From Phyto melanocephala (Eukaryota; Arthropoda; Insecta; Diptera; Rhinophoridae), in assembly GCA_941918925.1 (NCBI GenBank), contig OW799234.1:108931884-108995883 (forward strand): 64,000 nucleotides of DNA. Reading direction: 5' to 3'. Positions 34,301-44,628 of the stretch are shown piece by piece (positions within the stretch are counted from its first letter, which is position 1; the number at the start of each line of letters is the position of its first letter). The position numbers were made by a program, and so were the translations under genes. The notes beneath the pieces were generated by a model. That model saw nothing but the letters and a program-made list of their open reading frames with translations. It was not told the DNA's origin and did not search any database.

Positions 34301-34910
34301 ATTTTGGCTTGACGACTTTTTCACAGGCGGAAAGGTTAAGCACTCTTACAGGGACTCTTCCGTCATTGGTGGTTTTGACAAGGGCTTTTGCTGTTATTAA
34401 GTCACTTTTTATATCTGTTTGTTCTACCACCCACAACCGGTTGTCCACACAATCTCCCTCTATACGCGCCCATACTACACTTTCTGACTGTGGTGGTATT
34501 TTCTCATATTCTGTAGCAACTAGTTTCCTTACATGCACCTTATTTTCATAACCAACATCTATGGGTATTTCGGCATTCCTCCAAATCATTACCTTCTGCC
34601 CCATGTGCAGACTAATGCCATGACTAATCATAAAATCTGCACCGATGATTACTTCGTCCACAATGTCGGCAACGATGAATACATGATTGACACTTATGTT
34701 GGCAACAGTTACATTTACGTTTATTTTACCATAGACAGTAGCAGGCTCCCCAGTAGCTGTTCGCAGACTTACGCCACATAACGGTTCGATTGTTTTCTTT
34801 ACTAAATCGGACCTGATAATAGACTGCGATGCTCCTGTGTCTATGGTAAAAATATGCCTTCGACCATTGATATACCCACAAGCAGTAAGGTTGCTATTTT
34901 TCTGCTGCAT
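31389..34910 (-). CDS. pol: Gypsy pol polyprotein (protease, RT, RNase H, integrase)
   Basis: 1173 codons from the first Met, but the frame is open upstream to the slip site at 34982-34988, so it is probably made as a Gag-Pol fusion. Domains by residue: aspartic protease DTGAS at 24-28 with IIGADF near 88-93; reverse transcriptase about 280-450 with YLDD at 441-444; RNase H with Asp588/Asp590, Glu631 and Asp656; integrase zinc finger His819/His826/Cys856/Cys859; integrase core Asp888 and Asp948. At position 984, where the DD35E Glu is expected (usually GMVERFN), the sequence reads GMVDRFN (codon GAC), so the catalytic Glu is Asp. The C-terminus has the usual LVLLYNP..KKGLSPKLQ..W.GPY segment. 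No stop or frameshift is present. The substitution may abolish or weaken integration. Confidence 0.95.
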   Translation of the reverse strand: MQQKNSNLTACGYINGRRHIFTIDTGASQSIIRSDLVKKTIEPLCGVSLRTATGEPATVYGKINVNVTVANISVNHVFIVADIVDEVIIGADFMISHGISLHMGQKVMIWRNAEIPIDVGYENKVHVRKLVATEYEKIPPQSESVVWARIEGDCVDNRLWVVEQTDIKSDLITAKALVKTTNDGRVPVRVLNLSACEKVVKPKFELGQCAKAEAIINCEMKSSPVSISNKEQEMLAEYVEKWVKGLSPSDRNKAKQLLRKHASIFALKGQHQGRTSLVKHQINTGDARPIKQAPRSIPLAKRNEVKELVNEMEQSGVIEPSSSPWSSPVVLVKKKDGSTRFCVDYRKLNDVTKKDSYPLPRIDDTLDTLAGTKWFSTLDLQSGYWQVEISDKDKEKTAFSASDGLWQFNVMPFGLCNAPATFERLMERVLRGLHWKTCLVYLDDIIVMGKSLDDHLKNLEEVLKRISAAGLKLSAKKCALFQKEVKYLGHRVAEDGISTDEDKIQAVRDWPRPKNLHELRSFLGLCTYYRRFVPNFASVAASLHELTKKSRPFLWAEAQEQAFKKLKELLCVAPVLAYPIAEEKFVLDSDASGYGIGGVLSQVVNGTERVIGYYSRTLSKPERNYCVTRRELLAVVECVKHYHKYLYGQHFELRTDHSALRWLLQFKQPEGQLARWIERLQSYDFSIEHRKGTKHGNADALSRRPCRLECKHCVKAEGKECVVDVRLTHIETSDDWSAAQRDDPLLAKIMSAKEEDKRPTRNQISAESPLMKSYWALWNSLQVINGCLYRKWESTDGKSTTNLIVVPSSKVKEVLKEFHNGSSGGHLGVTKTIEKIKQRFYWVGCQQSVADWIANCAQCIAAKGPVRRSRGALKQYNSGAPFERIAMDIAGPFPVSEAGNRYVLVVIDYFSKWPEVYAIPNQEAKTVVNAFVNNWVCRYGVPLELHSDQGRNFESAIFQEMCELYGIRKTRTTPLHPQSDGMVDRFNRTLEEHLRKVVSAHQRDWDEHIPKFLLAYRSAVYDSTSRTPAKIMFGTELKLPGDLEFGINPSTIDEHEEDTSREQKDLDEIHEFVRGRIKMTSDKMKARYDRAANCEGFNEGQLVLLYNPQRKKGLSPKLQTHWDGPYKVIKRINDVVYRIQKYNSPRSKMKVVHLERRAKYGKSEFVPIRDEQA

Positions 34911-34981
34911 AACTGATATGGAGATTATGGGGCCCTCGGTTATGGGAGCTAGCTCTTGCCCCGTAGTGCTAGCTCGTTTTA

Positions 34982-34988
34982 GTTTAAC
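34982..34988 (-). promoter_or_regulatory. Probable -1 ribosomal frameshift site GTTAAAC
   Basis: On the minus strand, gag reads TTA AAC TAA (stop 34979-34981). The heptamer GTTAAAC immediately precedes the stop. Slipping back one base gives GTT AAA CTA AAA, which runs without a stop into pol. GUUAAAC is a slip sequence known from arteriviruses. The pol frame is closed by TGA only a few codons upstream, so slippage must occur within this short window. Confidence 0.6.
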
Positions 34989-36002
34989 GGTGACTCACTT
35001 GAAGATTTCATGTTTGCCCGTTTGCTGTTTCCAGGTGGCGAAACAGATCTAGCCCGCTTCCTTGGTGCTTTGCAATTTCGTTGAAAATGTCCACTCTTAC
35101 CACAATTATAACATATGACTCTGGCTTTGCCTTGTTTTTCCTCTAACGCCTGTATACGAGCCTTTAAATCGCTTACTTCATCTCTATCCATTTCTGTAGA
35201 AATTTCAAGATTTCGCACCTTGTATATCTGCGGCTTAGAAAGCAATTTGGCAGTTTCCTGTGTTAGTGCATACGAAACTGTTTCTGCAAACGTTGATTTA
35301 TGCGTGCCAAACACCGCGTGCTTTATTTCTGGATCACGTATTCCATTTACAAACGTTTCAATTTTAAACTGATCCAAAAATGGGTGATTTTCACCTGGAT
35401 ATGTCAGCTGCACCAAACGCTCGATCTCCGTTGCGAAATCTTGTAATGACTCGTTAGCTTTCTGTGTTCTGCCTCGTAATTCCATTCGGTATATATCTCG
35501 TTTGTGCTCGCCACCATACTTACGTTGTAGTGCAACCATTATGTCATCATAGTTTTCTCTGCAGCCAATAGGTATGCTTTCCAAGACTTGCGCTCTATAG
35601 CCTTTTCTTCATTGCTCCACATATTTCTATTGGCAACTGTCTCAAATTGAAATTTAAAAACATTAAATGGTGCACTACCGTCAAAAGTAGGGGCCTTTAT
35701 TCTACTCGATATTTCTGGAATTATCCGCACTGGTCCCTCATGAGATTGAAGATCATTAATTTTAATTTCCAGATTTTTAAATTTTTCGTCTTGTAATTAA
35801 AATTTTTCATCAACGTCTTTGACTTGTAGTTGTAATTTGCTATTGAAGTCACTTGCTTGAGTAACTATGCAATCTTCAAGGTCAGATATTTTTTTATCAA
35901 TTTTATTAACTTGCTTTTCAATGCCCTCTACTCGGTTATTTACAGTTATTTCTTGAAGTTTCTCGTTTGTAGCTCTAGCTGTTTCTTGCACTTCTTCTTT
36001 AA

Positions 36003-36130
36003 CTTCAGCTAATAATTTTTCATTATTAGCTCTAGAAGTTTCTTGAACTTCTAGTTTAACTTCTTGAACTTCTACTTTAACTTCTTGAACTTCTACTTTA
36101 ACTTGAGCTAATAATTTTTCATTATTAGCT
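36003..36130 (-). repeat. 21-bp tandem repeats encoding gag heptads
   Basis: The unit is TTCTTGAACTTCTACTTTAA with one further base, 21 bp or exactly seven codons (EVQEVKV). It occurs about three times in tandem, flanked by longer repeats beginning GCTAATAATTTTTCATTATT. The coiled coil appears to grow by heptad duplication. Confidence 0.75.
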
Positions 36131-36436
36131 CTAGAATTTTCTTGAACTTCGGCTAATAATTTTTGACTGTTAAGTTCCATTTTTTCCATCATTGCTGCAA
36201 GCATTGTACTTAAATCCATGTTGTTTGTGGTTGCTCGAGTGGAAACTTCCATTTCTTCTTTTTCTTCAAACTCGTAACCATCAATGTCCATATTACGCCG
36301 CTTGAATTCATCTAGAAGCCTCTTCTGCAATTCTACTTTATTACCTGTTGTCGGCAATGCCAGCTTACTCAATTCTTTCTTGAGTTGTTCAACTTTAAGT
36401 TCCTCAAATTTCATGTCTTTTATTATAATGCAATTT

Positions 36437-36450
36437 CACTTCTGACACCA
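36437..36450 (-). other. Primer binding site, tRNA-Leu type
   Basis: The minus strand reads TGGTGTCAGAAGTG two bases after the 5' LTR. It is complementary to a 3' end CACTTCTGACACCA, which matches a fly leucine tRNA tail plus CCA as I remember it. The leader from here to the gag ATG is only about 22 nt. Confidence 0.75.
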
Positions 36451-36452
36451 GT

Positions 36453-36985
36453 TGTTACGTTTATACCTTTTATAAACGTTGGATTATTTCCTTTAAATAA
36501 ACCTTTCGAGTTCTTTTATTGCAATTAAAAATAACACTTTAAATTCGTTATAAAATTAAGAGCACTTTATTTATTTAAATACACTCAAATATTGTTCTTA
36601 TATCACTTTACTTATTACACTTATAGTTATACACTTTTATTATCAAACTCACTTTGATACGCACTTTACAAGCTCTATTGTAATACTGATTACGTTAGCT
36701 GTGTTGTTCGGCTATTTATAGTAACATAGTGGTGTTCGGTAACATTCGACAAAGTTCTCGTATGTGCATTCTAGTACATTCGAAAACCGTTAAATTTAAA
36801 TTAAGACGTTAAGTAATATGCACGAATAATAGAAGTGCCTAAAAGTATGCTACACAAAATAACAAACAACATTTTCGAAAAACCAGCAAAACAAACTAAT
36901 ACAAATACAACTACAGTAACTTTAACTGCTACAAATAAAATAAATTAAAATGTAAATTAAGCTACTTAAAAATAAATCTGTAACA
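36453..36985 (-). repeat. 5' LTR
   Basis: 533 bp, same ends and length as 30845-31377, with about three differences. It is the functional promoter copy for this element. On the right it abuts CTAT and the resumed DINE sequence. Confidence 0.95.
36685..36720 (-). promoter_or_regulatory. LTR core promoter (TATA + initiator)
   Basis: The minus strand has TATAAATA (36720-36713) and, about 31 nt downstream, the arthropod initiator core TCAGT (36689-36685). The spacing is right for transcription starting at the A of TCAGT. The same pair exists in the 3' LTR. Confidence 0.65.
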
Positions 36986-37026
36986 CTATATATACCCTTT
37001 CTCACTGTGTGAAGGGGGTATAAAAA
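36986..37026 (-). mobile_element. DINE-like element, part 2 (after gypsy insertion)
   Basis: It begins with the duplicated CTAT and continues TATATACCCTTTCTCACTGT, GTGAAGGGGGTATAAAAA. This is the end of the copy that starts at 30101. Joining over the insertion gives the same order as 28439-29228. Confidence 0.8.
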
Positions 37027-40000
37027 GGTTTTAATTGATTTTATTCCATATATACCGAATTTTATGGGACATGAACCACAAATTATATAGACATAATGAT
37101 ATTAAAAATAAGTGTGTTTGTTGTGTATGTATTTGTTAACTCAATGAGTATAGATAGCAATTATTGCGTCTTTACGCTTCGAAGACATTTTTAAAATTAA
37201 ATTTCACTTTTCTGTGTAAATGCACAAGAAATTTACATGAAAGTGTTCTATTTCATAGAAATTTTTATTTACAATACGTTAACAGAAATTTCATAAAATT
37301 ACTTTCATGTGTAAATGCAGTTTAAACACAGAAAAAAATCAAGTGTCATAAGGTAGTAATAGAATAGTTAAATAGCTAATTTCGTTTTACCGTTTATAAA
37401 TAATAATTCTTATAACTGGTTTACAAGACAAAACTTAAACACGTTAAACACTAGCAGAAACATAAAACTTAAAATAAAATATATTTATAAATTAGAACGT
37501 CAATATCTACGGTATAATTCATAAAAATTAAAATAGATTTATAAAAGATTTAAAAGTCAAATTTCCATAGAAAAATAGCTGTACAAAAACCCTTTGTAAA
37601 CCTCTAATAATTTTTATGAATAAGGCAGGTAGACTGCACTTTTTTTGTACAAAAGTATCATATGTATCTAGAAAATAATAAACAGGAAGGATTTTCGTTA
37701 CTTTTCTTAAATTATAAAAATATTGCTTACATTTTTTTCGTGATATGTACGAAACTTTTATTTAACGAAAAAAGTACAATAACCATGAACGTTTTTTCGT
37801 GAAATGTTGCATCGTTTTTTTTTCGGTGTATGTTGTTTTAAAATAAATACAGAATTATTTTACTCTTACATTTCTTTAATTTATAAAAAAAAATAAAATT
37901 AACTATATTTTTGTTTATGGCCTGGGTATGAGATATTTGTGTAAAACATTTCAAAATGTTTATTTTTCTATCTATTAAACTTATTTTTTCCAAAAATATT
38001 TTTTACCTTATTTTTGTTGTTAATGGGTCGATAAGTAGTGTATCTTTTACATATGTTCACATGAACGTGTAACAAAAAAGTCTGCAAGATAATATTTATA
38101 AGAGAATATATTTTTTTGTAGAACTTGCAAATAGAGTGATTAATTTATTATATATAATGGTGTAATTTCAATTTATATTTTATTGTTTTCTATAATCAAA
38201 AGTTGACAACACGTATTTAATTGACATTTGTCTCCTGGTACGATAGAATGATGTTGTCAAACAATCTGCATAATAAAGAAATCTCTTGCCATCTTTATCT
38301 TATGTCGAAAGGAATTTTACGTTACTCGGCGTCAATCATTCAGCATCGATATATGTATGTACATAGATATGTATATAGAGACATAAAAATACACAAACCT
38401 ACACACCTCAAATAATTTATTACGAAGAGCACTAAAAAACAAATATTCTATACTTGTAAACATACATTGCTAATACAAGAAATGAAAGAAAATTTATACA
38501 TGATTTGAAATAATGGACTTTAATAATTCATTTTTTTTTCGTAAAAATCACTGGGAAAATATGACAAATTTGTTCATAAATTATTTGAACAAATAAATCA
38601 CACTAAATGTGACAAGTTTAAGCATTACAGTGTTAAAATTTACAAAAAATTTATAGTTTTTTGTTAGAAATAAAAAATAATAAAAAAGAAAGATTAAATA
38701 ACAGTGATTCTAACACACTTTCTAAGTTGTAGTTTTTATCTTATTTTGTATCTCTAAAAAAAGAATTTAACTGAAATAAATATCAAACACTTTTACAGCT
38801 ACAACAAATTTTACTGAATATTTCATTTATGTAGAACTTTTTAAAAATTTATAATCAGAAGTGATATTATGGATTATTTTTCGTAAATAAATAATTTTCC
38901 GAAATTATTTCAAGAGAGATAAAACAAAATTTTTCTAAATAGAAAATTTTTTTGAAATTTTATTTTGAAGACAGAATTTTTTGAAAATGTTTTTATTAAT
39001 TATTTTTTTATTAGAACTTGTTCGCAATACTAATAATGTATTAATCCTCGTATGCGTCGAGCTGGTAAAAATGCCAAAAATATAGTTTACCCTAATATTT
39101 CTTTAACGTCATCTGCAGGACCTCACAATAAAAGGTTTTCCGTTTCATCTCGCTCTTAGTGAGCAACATTCAAATGTCATAAAGTTCAGCAGAATTCAGT
39201 TAATCACTTATTAATAATTTACACGAATTCACAATAGAATGGCACATCGCATCGACGAAACGAATGAACAGTTCATCCTTTTCGATATTTATTTGGAAGT
39301 CTTATTTGAATCCGTTGTAGAACTTATAAAATTAATATAGATTAGATCAAAAAATATCAACTCAATAAATATATGTACTTATATAACATGTTCTGAAGAC
39401 CATCACACTTGGGTGGGGATATCGCGTGTAGCTAGTCCCACCTCTTTCCACAGAAAAATGATTTTCGCGATTCAAAACTACGAACGAAAAAAAGCAAACA
39501 TATTGTCCTAACATCAACGCGAGATACACTTGCCAGATTAAAAATAAAACTTTACCCCAAATGCCGGGCTATAAGTTACGCCAAAGCTGGGAAATTGTAG
39601 GAAAGATCTTAACCATCTCTTTGTCATTACCTCTTTTGCGAAAGCCATTAATCACCTGGCGTGTATTCCCAAGATAGAGTGTCCAACAAAACCCTTGATT
39701 TAGAAGCGATAGAGTTGCATAAGTGCCCTCGTTAGACGATCGTCTATTTAAGACTACGTCTGTCTCTTAATTCACACGTAGCATCCTTCGCTAATCATCT
39801 AGTCTGTACGAATTCGTATAACTCTTATTTGACCATTGTATTATTTACAGGATAGAATTTTTCTACATATGTATGTAACTCATACAGTTAATACTTCCAC
39901 AAGTTGTGAAGATGTAGAGTAGCTTAAGGAAAAATTTTATTACGCAGATTTATAAACTCACCTAGTGGTGAATAGGTTAAATTAAATTAAGGATTTAATC

Positions 40001-42145
40001 CGTATGTAAAACATTAAATAATTTGTCTTTAGACAAATATTATATGTTCGGGTTAGACAAATATAGGACGAAATTAATTTAACCACCAATATATAATATT
40101 TGTCAACCTAATAAATAAATATTTGTTTAATAAAAAACTGTCTGAATATATTTACTAAAAATGGTGGTTAAGCTTATTTGAACGTACCTTTAGGCTACAT
40201 AAACTGTTGTTAAAAAAATAATACATTTTAAACGGTAAAATCTAGTAGGTATTCCTCTATTAAACAGAAATATTTGGCAATGGAAAAACATCTAATTCGG
40301 GCTAACACAACAATTTAGGCGTGACGTGTGTACACACACAAAAATGTTGAATGCAAGGATGTTAGATAATAAAGCATTCTTTAAATAAAAACCGACTACG
40401 CCAAGTGTGATTTAAGAAAATTCAATATAATGAAAAATTAAATAATTGTCTTGCACATTGCACACTTTACAACCCACCTCCGTTTTTAGTTTAACTCCTT
40501 TAAAGTTTGTTATCATCTTTAAATAAAAGCGTTAAGTGTCACATGTTGGAGTTTTGCATGTAAATATTGTATTTTTCTTACAACAACAAAACAGATACAA
40601 ATACTTGTGAAGAGTTGCTAAAAAAAAAGTATATAAATTTCTAGATTTTATATATTCGCATTGATATCCTTTTTTAAGAAGACAACAAATGTTCAATATA
40701 CATATATTCAGTTTTGCAGCTGTGGCAAATACATCAGAAAAAGTTTATTTTCTTTTTATAACGTAGTTCTTATTTTTCAAGAACTAAAAATTACTTGAAT
40801 TATTTTTTACAACTAATACCAGATGGATACTCCCTTTAACATAAACATTACAGCATTAGCAACATTCTGTTAATTTAAATGAATTTATTTTTGTTTAAAG
40901 TTAGTTACGAAAAAAAATCTTTAAGATATTGGATAAGTATTAGTTCTTTTAAGGTACATTTTTAAAGTATTCAGTATTGCTAAAGAAATTTTCATATATA
41001 AATTATAAACGAAAAATGCTTTAAATATTCTAACTTTAAACTAATATTAATATTTTTATTACAAAATCCCCCTTATCCTTTAAATCAATTTAAAACTTGT
41101 CAAATGGTCGCTTTCTTTTTTCTCAAGTTTTGATAAGTTTTATTCAGATTATAATTTCATAAAATTTTTCTTGCCCACAATTTTGGCCAAATAAATATTT
41201 TAGATAGATCAATATGGTAATTTTGATAATACCAGGAATAAAAATGTTGTAAAAGAATGCTTGTTTAGTAAAAATATCACGTTAACCAACATTATACCAA
41301 ATAACAAAGTATCAATTGTAACATACTCTAACGTATGCATAAGTAGTGTTTACCCAGCAAACTTAGTTAGGCAAACAATCAATTAAGTCAAGCCATATGT
41401 GTTCTACAATACGCGGTCTATCTTAGTTTAAAATTTCATCAAAGTCGTTACGTTATTTAGGTGAGGCATAAATTGACCTTTCGGATGAGTCACCCGATTC
41501 TCAAACGTTTATTTCTGTATTGGCTGGACTGTAAATTGTGTACAGTTTTATGAAAAATACTAAAAAGTAGATCGATGCAAGTGCAAAATTAAAAAAAGTA
41601 GGCGTGTTAAAAAAATATCCTCTTAATCATACCAGAGTCTTAGTTATATTATGTGAAAATTTCAAGAAGATCGGTCCCGCAATATGGCCTACCTGAGGGG
41701 TCGTAAAAAAAAGACGTGGCGTTGAGGGGTAAAAAAAAAGATGTTGACCGATTCTCAGACCTACCCGATATCACAAACACCGTGACACGATAATTTTATA
41801 TATTAGAAGATAGACATTTTGTTTTCATATTTTAAATCACATAGAAAGATCAATAGATCATCATTCATTTTGCATTTACTGGGATACTGTCAACAAACAA
41901 CACGTACCAAATCTGACATGTTATGTCTTTGAACTAAGAAAATGTTTTAAAATTCTTATCGTTGTTGTTGCACAGTATTATCCCATCTAAGAGGACCTTA
42001 ACCTTACATATTTATATAAAAAATGTTGTACAAATAACAAACCAAAAAAGAAGTTTTACTTTAAATTCGTAAGTAATAAAGAGGAAATATTTAGCAAAAA
42101 TATTGAATAGAAATGTTCAAAAAATATTATTTAAATTTTACATTA
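37027..42145. other. Five kb of AT-rich DNA without a recognised gene
   Basis: No frame is longer than about 65 codons. The stretch 39054-39860 is more GC-balanced and gives protein-like fragments, such as HHTWVGISRVASPTSFH near 39393, that I cannot assign; it may be an old transposon or pseudogene. Near 41449-41780, phrases such as GAGTCACCCGATTCTCAAAC and ACCGATTCTCAGACCTACCC suggest a decayed dispersed repeat. The rest shows nothing. Confidence 0.4.
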
Positions 42146-42664
42146 GGGGAACTCACTCTTTGATGCAAACTACCCTTGCAAGTCGTGCAGACCGTGCAAG
42201 TCTAGCAAACAATTTAACTTGTGCACGACTACAAAAACAAATTCTATTAAATTTCAATGTGCATCACTTGAGCAAATATGCACAACTAAAAATCAGTGCA
42301 AAGTAATGTCACACAAATTTGCACAACAGATACACAATTTTCTTACTCTCAGAATTTAAAATCTCCACAGATTCAATTTCCTACATGTCATTTTTTACCA
42401 AAAAAAATTGTGATATTATATTTTTCCATTGATTTAGGCATTGTAATTTATTTAAAATTAATTAATTTTCATTTCGGAAAATATTAAAACACAGAATCTT
42501 ACTTATTAATTAAAAAAAAAAGATTTGTTGTTTCTTAAATACCTAAAAAATCAGCTCGTTGCCAAAAGTTTGCAACACACATGAAAAATGCACTCACGCT
42601 TGGTAGCAAAAAATTAGTGCATATTTGCACTGATTGCAAAAATGATACCAAGAGAGAATTCCGC
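42146..42664. mobile_element. MITE-like inverted repeat element, TTGCA-rich
   Basis: The left edge GGGGAACTCACTCTTTG and the right edge, in reverse complement GCGGAATTCTCTCTTGG, are imperfect inverted repeats. Both subterminal regions are crowded with TTGCA/TGCAA motifs (GCAAACTACCCTTGCAAG; GTTTGCAACACAC). Length is about 519 bp, non-coding. Short frames here are by-products. Confidence 0.45.
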
Positions 42665-42904
42665 TTTTAAAATTTAACTTTCTTATGAGTATTAGCTCAT
42701 TAAGTAACAATTATCTTTGTAAATAGATACATACATATCACTACTGAACATTAACTTTGAAAATAATTTAATGTTGTGCAGAGCTTTATTACAGAATTGG
42801 TCAAAAACCATGGAACAAGAAAACGAGGTATAATAAACAAAAAAAAATAGAAATTCGTTTTTGTAAAAAAACGTTAAACGGTCACGACAAATTTTTATTA
42901 CGCC

Positions 42905-43530
42905 CCACACAGTGAGTCTAAGATTATATATAGGTTTGTCATTCCGTGTGAAATTTCTACAATATTCATTTTCGACCATTCATTTCATAAAGAATAAAGC
43001 AAATAGGGGAGTCGATTAAGCATTTTCCGTCTGTCCGTTTGTCTGTGTGTATGTTGAAATCATTTTTTATACCCCTGACATCAGACCTGTGTGTTACCAA
43101 AAAATTTTAAATATTCGGAAGCTGATCGGTATTAATAATCAGAAAAATCAATCTATAGACAATTGAGAATCGCGGATGAGACAAAAATTTATTTTTTTTT
43201 ATTATTGATACATACATATGTACATTAAATTATTTTATAATTTCACGATGGGGTGTTTTTAAGAGAATAAAATCATTATACAGAATAATAAAACTTAAAT
43301 AAGTTTTTCATATTAATGATAAGAAAATTGTGTTAAAATTAAATGCCCACAATAATGGTATCAAGCTAAAGGGCTTGATCAGTAAAATACCGAAAACTAT
43401 GAAAAAGTCGCCCTAAATTCCAATCAATATGGCATAGGGAATAATAAAGCAAAATGGCGTATGACATTTAATCATAAATAACTCTAGGTTAAGATACACT
43501 TTGGTCACTAAACATGGTGAAGGGTGTGTG
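42905..43530 (+). mobile_element. DINE-like element, 3' truncated
   Basis: CACACAGTGAGTCTAAGATT, then ATATATAGGTTTGTCATTCC, GTGTGAAATTTCTACAA, GGGGAGTCGATTAAGC, a GTCTGTCCGTTTGTCTGT run and GTATGTTGAAATCA, in the canonical 5'-to-3' order. It fades out after AACATGGTGAAGGGTG with no hairpin. Confidence 0.65.
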
Positions 43531-44385
43531 TAAAATGATAGCAATGTTCAATGGTAAAAAATAATTATTTTATTATTAATTTAAAATTTCTGCTGAATAA
43601 AATTAAAATTGTATTCGAAAATGGTAAAAAAAAACAGAAAAAATGATTTTGTTGTTTCGAATATTTTAATGAAATAATTACCTCTACTACTTGCAATTAT
43701 ATAACAAGGAAGACCATTGCAACAAATATAACACAAGACTTATATACATCATAATTATTTTTTTTTTTTTTTGACTTTTAAGCTGCTTTATTAATTTATT
43801 TTTCTACTTAAAAAATAAATATTTTTTTACATTTGTCGAAATTTCTACTAGCTCCAATTACTAGGTAAATTTTATTCACTGTGAAAAATTTTTAAATAAA
43901 AAGATTTTGCTACCATTTCACAAAGCCTTTCCTAATGCTTTACAGTTTTTATAGATATGGATTAATCACTAGTTATCAAAAGTAGCATAAATTTATCAAA
44001 CCCTAACAACAACAAAATTTATTTAACTGACTAATTTTTCAAAATTGACTTTTTGATGCACAACTGTTTTTCAGCCTGCAACACCTTGTCTGTTAAAATT
44101 TTAAATGGAAAGTTATATAGTTACAGAAATCAATGCCATTAAATTTTAATTTAACGGACAGCCACCTTTTTGTGTGACTGCAAAAATAATGTAACTGGCA
44201 TTAAAAATGTGAGATTCACCAAATAATTAACGAAATAAACAAATGAATTAATTATAATTAGCAACCAATATTTACATATTTAACTGTTACTGTAAATAAC
44301 TTTTCACTCACGATCATGCAGCTCACCATACAAATTTTACTAACACACACCCTTGTTCTTTATTTGTTAACACAAACAAAACAAA
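43531..44385. other. AT-rich spacer
   Basis: No gene or repeat is recognised. On the minus strand it would be 3' of the Helitron helicase tail and could contain that element's worn end. Confidence 0.35.
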
Positions 44386-44628
44386 TTAAGGAAATCGTTT
44401 CAAGTGAGTATACAATATTTTTGCTTTTCCATTTGCTGTAAAAATGAACAAATTTTTCGGTATTCTCACTCTAGAGCATGCGACGTACAGCTGGCCATGT
44501 GAAAAGCATAGATTTTCCAAATTTAATCCTGCAACAAACAGAGATTGTTGCTTTGTTGATGGTAATAGCGAAGGAGTTGCTTGAAGTAACTTGAACTTGA
44601 AATAACTTATTTTTAATGGTGGTGGCAC
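44386..44628 (-). pseudogene. Helitron Rep/helicase, C-terminal fragment
   Basis: The minus-strand frame reads SLFVAGLNLENLCFSHGQL, then YVACSRVRIPKNLFIFTANG and AKILYTH. The block HGQLYVACSRV is motif VI of the PIF1-type SF1 helicase at the end of Helitron replicase proteins, and NLFI...GK.K.IVY is its usual tail. A second frame just upstream gives SNSFAITINKA, the preceding T..KAQGQS-type motif, so a frameshift lies near 44545. Only about 80 residues of a protein usually over 1000 long remain. The flanking 123-bp tandem array cuts it on its N-terminal side. Confidence 0.75.

Larger units (their letters stand above)
34979..36414 (-). pseudogene. gag: Gypsy gag with one nonsense codon and one frame break
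   Basis: The structural polyprotein starts MKFEELKVEQLKKEL, whose first 40 residues resemble a SAP DNA-binding motif (two helices, LP..GNK.EL..RL). A coiled coil follows, made of heptads EVQEVKV and longer repeated blocks (residues about 80-150). TAA at 35797-35799 interrupts after DVDEKF; the same frame continues through LQDEKF and the capsid start (APTFDGSAPFNVFKFQFE) to about 35605. There a small frame-changing deletion precedes LESIPIGCRENYDD. The final frame (35584-34979) contains the major homology-like region and one CCHC zinc knuckle, CYNCGKSGHFQRNC, near 35110-35070, then a basic tail. The protein cannot be made whole from this copy. Sequencing error at the two lesions is possible. 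Confidence 0.85.
30845..36985 (-). mobile_element. Ty3/gypsy LTR retrotransposon, young, gag-defective
   Basis: A 6141-bp element read on the minus strand: 5' LTR (36453-36985), primer site, gag, pol, polypurine tract, 3' LTR (30845-31377). There is no env frame. The LTRs are the same length and differ at about three positions, so the insertion is recent. It sits inside a DINE-like repeat with CTAT on both sides. Gag carries a nonsense codon and a frame-changing deletion. Pol is open throughout, but the integrase catalytic Glu reads Asp. I do not assign a named clade; pol order is protease-RT-RNase H-integrase, as in all Ty3/gypsy elements. Confidence 0.95.

Noticed and set aside
31885..35372. 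Plus-strand frames of 60-85 codons within the gypsy element
   Set aside because: They are antisense shadows of pol and gag.
39480..39600. Pogo-type transposase tail (LTSTR-like string)
   Set aside because: The similarity is a few residues only, the frames are broken, and no TIRs are visible.
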